Below are positions 40,455 through 44,745 of a DNA stretch of 44,745 nucleotides, piece by piece; position 1 is the first letter of the stretch, and every line of letters starts with the position of its first letter. A program made the position numbers and the translations under genes. The DNA is taken from NCBI GenBank assembly GCA_022750455.1, contig JAKIVR010000013.1:1-44745 (forward strand). The letters are read 5' to 3'. The DNA is from Thermoplasmata archaeon. GTDB taxonomy: Archaea > Thermoplasmatota > Thermoplasmata > Lutacidiplasmatales > UBA184. The notes below the pieces were generated by a model, which was not told the origin of the DNA, made no database searches, and was given only the letters and a program-made list of their open reading frames with translations.

Positions 40455-41516
40455 CTACGGTCGGATCCGTTCCAGCGAGAGGAACGCCACCGTCTCCGGA
40501 CCATCCACGACCGCGAACAGGTGCTCCTTTCGAACCCCTTGGGCGAGTCGAACGGCTCCGGCGACGAGCGGCCACGGGGTGGCAAATCGAACGGGCACCG
40601 CGCGAACGAGGTACTTCGCGTGGGATTGCTCGGGGTCCCGCAGGTAGGCCCGAAAATGAGCGCCGTACTTGAACCCCGTCTTGACGATCAGCCCCCGGGC
40701 GCGAAGCGCCCGGTACGCGGCGAGGCGCTCCGGAAAATCAGGATCGAGGCGTCGGGCCCGCGCCTTGAGGTGCTCCAAGGGCACGGGTCGGTGGCTCTTC
40801 GCGTCGCGGAGCGACAAGCGGCCGACCTCCATCAGATGGACGGACTCGAGCAGGGAGAGCTCCAGCCGGCTGCCGACCCGGCTTCCGTACGCGGCGCCCC
40901 GGCCGAGGGTCTCCACGCCGTCCACGTCGTGCACGAACACCCGGTCGTCCGCGACGAACGCCGGGAACGTCGCGGACGTGGCGACCGGCGGGAGCGTGCC
41001 TTTCGGGACGACCTCCCGGACACGGTAGTAGGTGAGGTCCGACTCTTCGTCGACGACCGCGAGGAGGAGGTTCTTACGAGCTCCCTGCGCCCGCGATCGG
41101 ATCTCCCGGAGCTCCTCGACCGATAGGTTCGTCCGTTCGGAGACCGGCACGACCCAGTACTTCGACGGGGTCTTGTTCAAGACCCCGCCGCGGGGGAGCA
41201 CCGCGAAGGCGCCCTCCCAGGGACCCGAGCGCACGACGTACCCCCGCTGGCGGAGGTCGCGGTAGACGAGATATCGGATCGGAAAGCCCGCCTCCGCGCG
41301 CAGCGCGTGGCGGTACACCGTCGGCCACTCCACCGGCCGGTCGCGTTCATCGACGAGGTCGATGCGCTTCATCTCCGAGAGATACGTCGTCTCGGGGCGG
41401 TCCAAGGTGAGCGTGCTGCCGCTGAGCGTCCCGAAGTATCCGCGGGCGTAGACCGTGGAGGCGTCGGCCGCGTCGGCGACCATCGCGGTCGCGTCGTTCC
41501 GAAAGCGACCCTTCAC
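40455..41516 (-). CDS. endA: tRNA-splicing endonuclease, two-repeat archaeal type
   Basis: This 353-residue enzyme cuts introns from pre-tRNA at bulge-helix-bulge sites. The C-terminal half carries the catalytic triad: Tyr in GFKYGAHFRAY, His in QSHAKYLVR and Lys in GVRKEHLFAVVD. The N-terminal half (RYLVYRDLRQRGYVVRSGPWEGAFAVLPRG ... KNLLLAVVDEESDLTYYRV) is a degenerate repeat without the triad, as in the alpha2 homodimeric type. The GTG at 41516 overlaps the pyrE stop by 4 bases; the longer track ORF reads antisense-like sequence within pyrE. It is the last gene of the operon. About 40 residues of N-terminal beta structure precede the first repeat. Confidence 0.94.
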   Translation of the reverse strand: MKGRFRNDATAMVADAADASTVYARGYFGTLSGSTLTLDRPETTYLSEMKRIDLVDERDRPVEWPTVYRHALRAEAGFPIRYLVYRDLRQRGYVVRSGPWEGAFAVLPRGGVLNKTPSKYWVVPVSERTNLSVEELREIRSRAQGARKNLLLAVVDEESDLTYYRVREVVPKGTLPPVATSATFPAFVADDRVFVHDVDGVETLGRGAAYGSRVGSRLELSLLESVHLMEVGRLSLRDAKSHRPVPLEHLKARARRLDPDFPERLAAYRALRARGLIVKTGFKYGAHFRAYLRDPEQSHAKYLVRAVPVRFATPWPLVAGAVRLAQGVRKEHLFAVVDGPETVAFLSLERIRP

Positions 41517-42058
41517 GGGGGAGCCCCGCGCAACTCGGCGAGAGTGATGAGGGCGGTCAGCTCCACGCCCATCGCCCTCAGCTTCTCCGCGCCTCCACCC
41601 TCCCGGTCGACGACGGTCACGGCCCGGGTCACGGCGGCCCCGGCCGCGCGGAGGATCTCCACCGTGGTGACGAGCGAGCCGCCGGTGGTCGTGACGTCCT
41701 CGAGGACCAGACACGTCGCCCCCGGTGGCACGTGACCTTCGAACGTCCGAGCGGTGCCGTGGGTCCGGCCGGGCTTTCGCACGATCACGTACGGCAAACC
41801 GGCCTCCAGGCTCGTGGCGACGACGAGAGGCACGGCGCCGAGCTCCATCCCCGCCAGGATCTCCGCCTTCCCCACGTGGCGGGCGAGACGACGCGCGATC
41901 GGTCGGAGGCGCGTCGGGTGGGTCGAGACCTGCTTGATGTCGACGTACACGTCGCTCGTCTGCCCGCTCGTGAGGGTGAACTTGCCGAACCGGACCGCGC
42001 CGCACGCCAGCAGCATCGACTTCAGTTCGGCGAGATCGGGCTCCACTGCCTTCACCAT
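41513..42058 (-). CDS. pyrE: Orotate phosphoribosyltransferase
   Basis: This 181-residue enzyme makes orotidine monophosphate from orotate and PRPP. It has FGKFTLTSGQTSDVYVDIKQVSTHP, ILAGMELGAVPLVVATSLEAGLPYVIVRK (orotate and Lys loop), and the PRPP motif CLVLEDVTTTGGSLVTTVEILRAAGA. Length is normal for archaeal PyrE. ATG 42058 overlaps the carS stop by 7 bases (ATGGTGA); GTG 42055 is an alternative. The track start at 42235 lies in carS. Coupled on both sides, so translation of carS-pyrE-endA is linked. Confidence 0.97.
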   Translation of the reverse strand: MVKAVEPDLAELKSMLLACGAVRFGKFTLTSGQTSDVYVDIKQVSTHPTRLRPIARRLARHVGKAEILAGMELGAVPLVVATSLEAGLPYVIVRKPGRTHGTARTFEGHVPPGATCLVLEDVTTTGGSLVTTVEILRAAGAAVTRAVTVVDREGGGAEKLRAMGVELTALITLAELRGAPP

Positions 42059-42639
42059 GGGACCTTCTTCAGACCCACCCAGTAGCCCACGTAGTTGAAA
42101 GCGACGTGGAAGCCGATGGTAAAGACGACCACCCAGGCCACCGCCGCCCCACTGCCGAACGTCGCCCAGAACACACTGGGGAAGAGGAGGAATCCGAGGC
42201 CGACCGGGACGATCACGAACAAGGTCTGGTCCCAAGGGAAGAACCGCCCGGTGGGCGGGATGTCGCGACGTCGCTTGACGAACGAGCCGAGGGCATCCCC
42301 CGTCAGCGCGCCGGCCGCCAGGAGGATCACGACGGGGAGCGCTCCCAGCACGGTACTACTGTAGGCGGGGACGATCTGCAACGATGGCGGGGCGATCGAG
42401 AAGAGGTACGCCTGCATCATCCCGATCCCGACGGCAGGGATCGTGCCGAGGGAGAACCCCACCCACGTCTTGGAGGTGCCGAGGAGCCGGCGACCGTCCT
42501 TCGCCCAGACGCGGCCCCCGTCCATCGGGGGGTTCCGCCCGGGCCAAAAGCGGGCGAACGTGGGCAAGGCGTTGGCACTGTACGTGGGCAACAGCACCCA
42601 CAGGATCCCGGCCGGGACCAGATACCAGGCCTCGGCCAA
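42052..42639 (-). CDS. carS: CDP-archaeol synthase
   Basis: This 195-residue membrane enzyme activates digeranylgeranylglycerol phosphate with CTP, a step in archaeal ether-lipid synthesis. Features are helices at the N-terminus (WYLVPAGILWVLLPTYSANALPTF), the cytoplasmic PMDGGRVWAKDGRRLLGTSKTWVGF (catalytic loop), ALTGDALGSFVKRRRDIPPTGRFFPWDQTLFVI (metal-binding Asp region) and further helices ending GFHVAFNYVGYWVGLKKVPW. This family is specific to archaea and supports the archaeal assignment. It begins 15 bases after the M20 peptidase gene. Confidence 0.97.
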   Translation of the reverse strand: MAEAWYLVPAGILWVLLPTYSANALPTFARFWPGRNPPMDGGRVWAKDGRRLLGTSKTWVGFSLGTIPAVGIGMMQAYLFSIAPPSLQIVPAYSSTVLGALPVVILLAAGALTGDALGSFVKRRRDIPPTGRFFPWDQTLFVIVPVGLGFLLFPSVFWATFGSGAAVAWVVVFTIGFHVAFNYVGYWVGLKKVPW

Positions 42640-42654
42640 CGGGCCGTTCCCCCT

Positions 42655-44301
42655 TCAGACGTCGGCGACGAATCGCCGGATCGTCTCCGCGACGTCGGTG
42701 ATCAGCAACGGGTCCACGCTCTCCTCTGCGTCGTGGATGTTCGCGCGCCGGTCCATGCTGCCGAAGACGAGGGCCGGCATCGGATGGCCGGCCGGCGTCC
42801 GGATCCCGAGGAGGCTGCTCGCATCGGTGCCGCCGTACTCCCCGAAGACCTGGGAGCCGCCCAACGTCTCCTTCGCCACGCGCTGGAACCTCAGCAACAC
42901 CTCATCATCGAGGGCGAGGGCGTACCCGCTGCGCTGGCGGGCCGCGGGCGCTTCGAGATGCGCCGTCAGGGCGCCCCCCGAGATCGCCGCGCGGAGTGGG
43001 TCGAGGGCGAGAGAGACCCCCTTGGCGAGCGGGGTCTCGGGCGGTAGACGCACGTCCACCCCGAACGAGGCGAGCACCGTGGGGACGTCGTCGATCTTGG
43101 CGTTGATGATCGCCTCCTCGATGAGCCGGAGCGCCGCCGGGACGGGGTTATGCGCACGGTGAGGGTAGCCTCCGTGACCGCCGACCCCCACGACGGAGAC
43201 CGCAAGAGCGCCGGGAGGGATCTCGACGTTCGTGGCCCCTGGGCGCGTCGCTTCGAGGTGGAACGGAGCCGACAGTTGCATGGAGAGCCAGCGGGAGAGG
43301 GGGAGGAGCTGCTCGCCCATCCCTTGGAATACAAGGGTGACCGACCGGGGGATCTGGTTCGTGGCGTCCGTCTCGGCGTGGGCCCGGAGGAGCCGCGGAC
43401 GGATCGTGTTCACACCGTCCCCTTCTACATCGAAGCGGGTGACGGTCGCCCGCCCTGTGATGACCGCCTCGGGGGCCCCTTCGTCCGGCCACTCCGGGGA
43501 CGGGTACGTCGACTTCCACGTCTTGGCGATCTCGTTGAGATTGACGAGGATGTGGCCGAGCTGGAGCACGTGCTCGGTGTCGACCGGCGTTTCGAAACCG
43601 GCATCGAGCATGAGGACCCCAGAGGAAGCGGCGGCGATGTGGGGGCTGCCGTCCGGGATCAGGACCGAATCCCCGACGATCCACCGGTGGGGGTCGTTCG
43701 CGCGGAGTCGCGCGTCGCGGGCCTTCAGCGCCTCGATCCCGCCGAAGCCACCGGTCTCCTCATCGGGGCAGACGATGAGCCGGACGTTCCGCCGCTTCGC
43801 GTGGGTCTTGGCGAGCGCGCGCATAGCGAGCAGGGAGGCGAGGACACCGCTCCCGAGGTCGTCGTTCGATCCGCGTCCGTAGAAGCGGCCGTCCGTACGG
43901 AACGTCAGCACGTGGGGCGGCGTGAGCCATCGGTCGAGCTGTTCGGCCGGGACCGGGACGACGTCGTAGTGGGCAAGGAGGAGAATGGTGCTCGGGGCGC
44001 CCCGGTCGAGGTCGATCCTCAGGTTGGGGCGCGGGATCCCACGGTACTTGGTGGTGTCCTCTTCGGTGGAGGGGTCGTAGCGGGTGACGGTGAACCCCCA
44101 CGACTCGGCGGCCCGGGTGATGACGTCGGCCGCGGCGCCGTAGTTCGGCTTCTCGAACCGGTCGTGGAGAGGGTCTTCGAGATTGGTGGGAGCCGTCGCC
44201 ACCAGCTCGCTTAGGAACGAGAGACACTCGGCCCCGCCGATCGCTTCGATCGCCTCCGGTGTCGGGTCGGAGGGTGTGGGAAGATCCGGGGCCTTGCTCA
44301 T
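42655..44301 (-). CDS. M20 family metallopeptidase (succinyl-diaminopimelate desuccinylase-like)
   Basis: This 548-residue enzyme keeps the M20 metal ligands: His in LLAHYDVVPV (with catalytic Asp), Asp in GRGSNDDLGSG, Glu pair in VCPDEETGG, a bridging Asp/Glu region around LIPDGSPH and a C-terminal His in RRANIHDAEE. A dimerisation lid domain lies between. Members hydrolyse amide bonds of N-acyl amino acids or peptides; the specific substrate is unknown, and it is longer than DapE (about 375). Its ATG overlaps the DUF2070 stop by 4 bases (ATGA), and carS follows after 15 bases. Confidence 0.93.
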   Translation of the reverse strand: MSKAPDLPTPSDPTPEAIEAIGGAECLSFLSELVATAPTNLEDPLHDRFEKPNYGAAADVITRAAESWGFTVTRYDPSTEEDTTKYRGIPRPNLRIDLDRGAPSTILLLAHYDVVPVPAEQLDRWLTPPHVLTFRTDGRFYGRGSNDDLGSGVLASLLAMRALAKTHAKRRNVRLIVCPDEETGGFGGIEALKARDARLRANDPHRWIVGDSVLIPDGSPHIAAASSGVLMLDAGFETPVDTEHVLQLGHILVNLNEIAKTWKSTYPSPEWPDEGAPEAVITGRATVTRFDVEGDGVNTIRPRLLRAHAETDATNQIPRSVTLVFQGMGEQLLPLSRWLSMQLSAPFHLEATRPGATNVEIPPGALAVSVVGVGGHGGYPHRAHNPVPAALRLIEEAIINAKIDDVPTVLASFGVDVRLPPETPLAKGVSLALDPLRAAISGGALTAHLEAPAARQRSGYALALDDEVLLRFQRVAKETLGGSQVFGEYGGTDASSLLGIRTPAGHPMPALVFGSMDRRANIHDAEESVDPLLITDVAETIRRFVADV

Positions 44302-44744
44302 CGGAGGATCGCCAAGATACAGAGGGAGCCTGTCAACAAGAGAGCGAGGGTCATGAGGACGGCGTCGGCGAACACCGCTCCCGTGTCAGCGAGGGAGGTC
44401 AAAAGCCGAGCGGTGTACGCGGGGCCGAGGACGGGCACGGCGGGGACCTCTCGTCGACCGACCGCTACCCCGACCAGCTCCAGATCGCTGCGGGCGACCT
44501 CCACGAGCGCACGGATGTCGCGGGCGAGCTCGGCGGCTCCGTACCTCTCCCCGATCGGGTTGACCCCGCCATCGACCTCGTGGACGACGTGGTTGTCCGT
44601 CGTCATCACCTCGGCGCGGTCCACGAGGCCTTCGAGCGCCTGGAGGATCGGCGCCCGGGCCCCGATCACCAGGTTGTTCCCGTCGATCAGGACGTACGCG
44701 GTGGTCTCTCCCGCCGCCTCGACGACGAGGGCGCGGATGCCTTG
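44298..44744 (-). CDS. DUF2070 archaeal protein, C-terminal part (5' end outside window)
   Basis: The frame is open to the window edge (QGIRALVVEAAGETTAYVLIDGNNLVIG before the track start), so only the last 148 residues are seen. VLIDGNNLVIGARAPILQALEGLVDRAEVMTTDNHVVHEVDGGVNPIGE matches the soluble C-terminal region of DUF2070, a family found in archaea whose N-terminal half is membrane-bound. The end (VFADAVLMTLALLLTGSLCILAILR) is a final membrane helix. Function is unknown. It is the first visible gene of the operon with M20, carS, pyrE and endA. Confidence 0.85.
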   Translation of the reverse strand, partial: QGIRALVVEAAGETTAYVLIDGNNLVIGARAPILQALEGLVDRAEVMTTDNHVVHEVDGGVNPIGERYGAAELARDIRALVEVARSDLELVGVAVGRREVPAVPVLGPAYTARLLTSLADTGAVFADAVLMTLALLLTGSLCILAILR

Positions 44745-44745
44745 C

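Noticed and set aside
42106-44214. Plus-strand ORFs of 313 and 354 residues
   Set aside because: They are antisense to carS and the M20 peptidase and show no family motif.
1-44745. tRNA or rRNA genes, insertion sequences and prophage genes
   Set aside because: Reading both strands, I found no cloverleaf-like GTTCRANNC context in gaps, no transposase or integrase motifs and no phage structural genes. A tRNA search program would be more sensitive.

Overview
The window reads as a gene-dense, high-GC archaeal chromosome. Archaeal markers are the CDP-archaeol synthase (carS), a fused-repeat tRNA-splicing endonuclease (endA), a DUF2070 protein and a tricorn-factor-like M1 aminopeptidase. Several genes have TATA-like boxes about 25-30 bases before the start codon, as expected of leaderless archaeal transcripts. 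Gene types and architecture fit best with a high-GC lineage of Thermoplasmatota; that placement is inference, since no rRNA or marker tree is available here. I see no rRNA, tRNA, CRISPR array, insertion sequence or prophage. No stretch over 300 bases lacks a gene, and many same-strand neighbours overlap by 4 bases (ATGA, GTGA, TTGA).

Left part (1-10137): the 3' end of a GH15 glucoamylase-type gene and a small PH-like protein. Then come a divergent nucleotide-sugar locus (gmd to the right; an Rmd-like reductase and a histone-deacetylase-fold enzyme to the left), a small membrane protein, purT, and a padR-ABC ATPase-ABC permease operon with a textbook PadR operator. The gmd gene carries a 345-residue in-frame intein with a LAGLIDADG endonuclease domain, placed inside the conserved NHESPRRG motif.

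Middle part (10138-25441): three 46-47 residue zinc-ribbon proteins are spread among a dienelactone hydrolase, a methyltransferase, a DUF1801 protein, a NUDIX hydrolase and an aldo/keto reductase. This part also holds a 902-residue membrane/coiled-coil protein ending in a KaiC-like domain that has lost its Walker motifs. It ends with a two-gene surface locus: a 1952-residue repeat adhesin overlapping a 727-residue vWA-like membrane-anchored protein.

Right part (25442-44745): a BioY-type transporter; an M1 aminopeptidase; a CoA-transferase/acyl-CoA dehydrogenase pair; and a heme-oxygenase-fold diiron protein related to the CADD/TenA group. Next is an aromatic cluster (aroC-asd-trpF), in which asd makes sense if aspartate semialdehyde feeds the archaeal DKFP route. 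A PstS-like protein without its transporter, an ABC-2 exporter pair, a ZIP transporter with altered metal motifs, a ferritin-like small gene behind a perfect palindrome, and a DUF420 protein follow. The window closes with a coupled housekeeping operon, DUF2070-M20 peptidase-carS-pyrE-endA. The most notable items are the gmd intein, the degenerate KaiC-like membrane protein, the adhesin/vWA pair, the aromatic cluster beside the CADD-like protein, and the set of zinc-ribbon microproteins.
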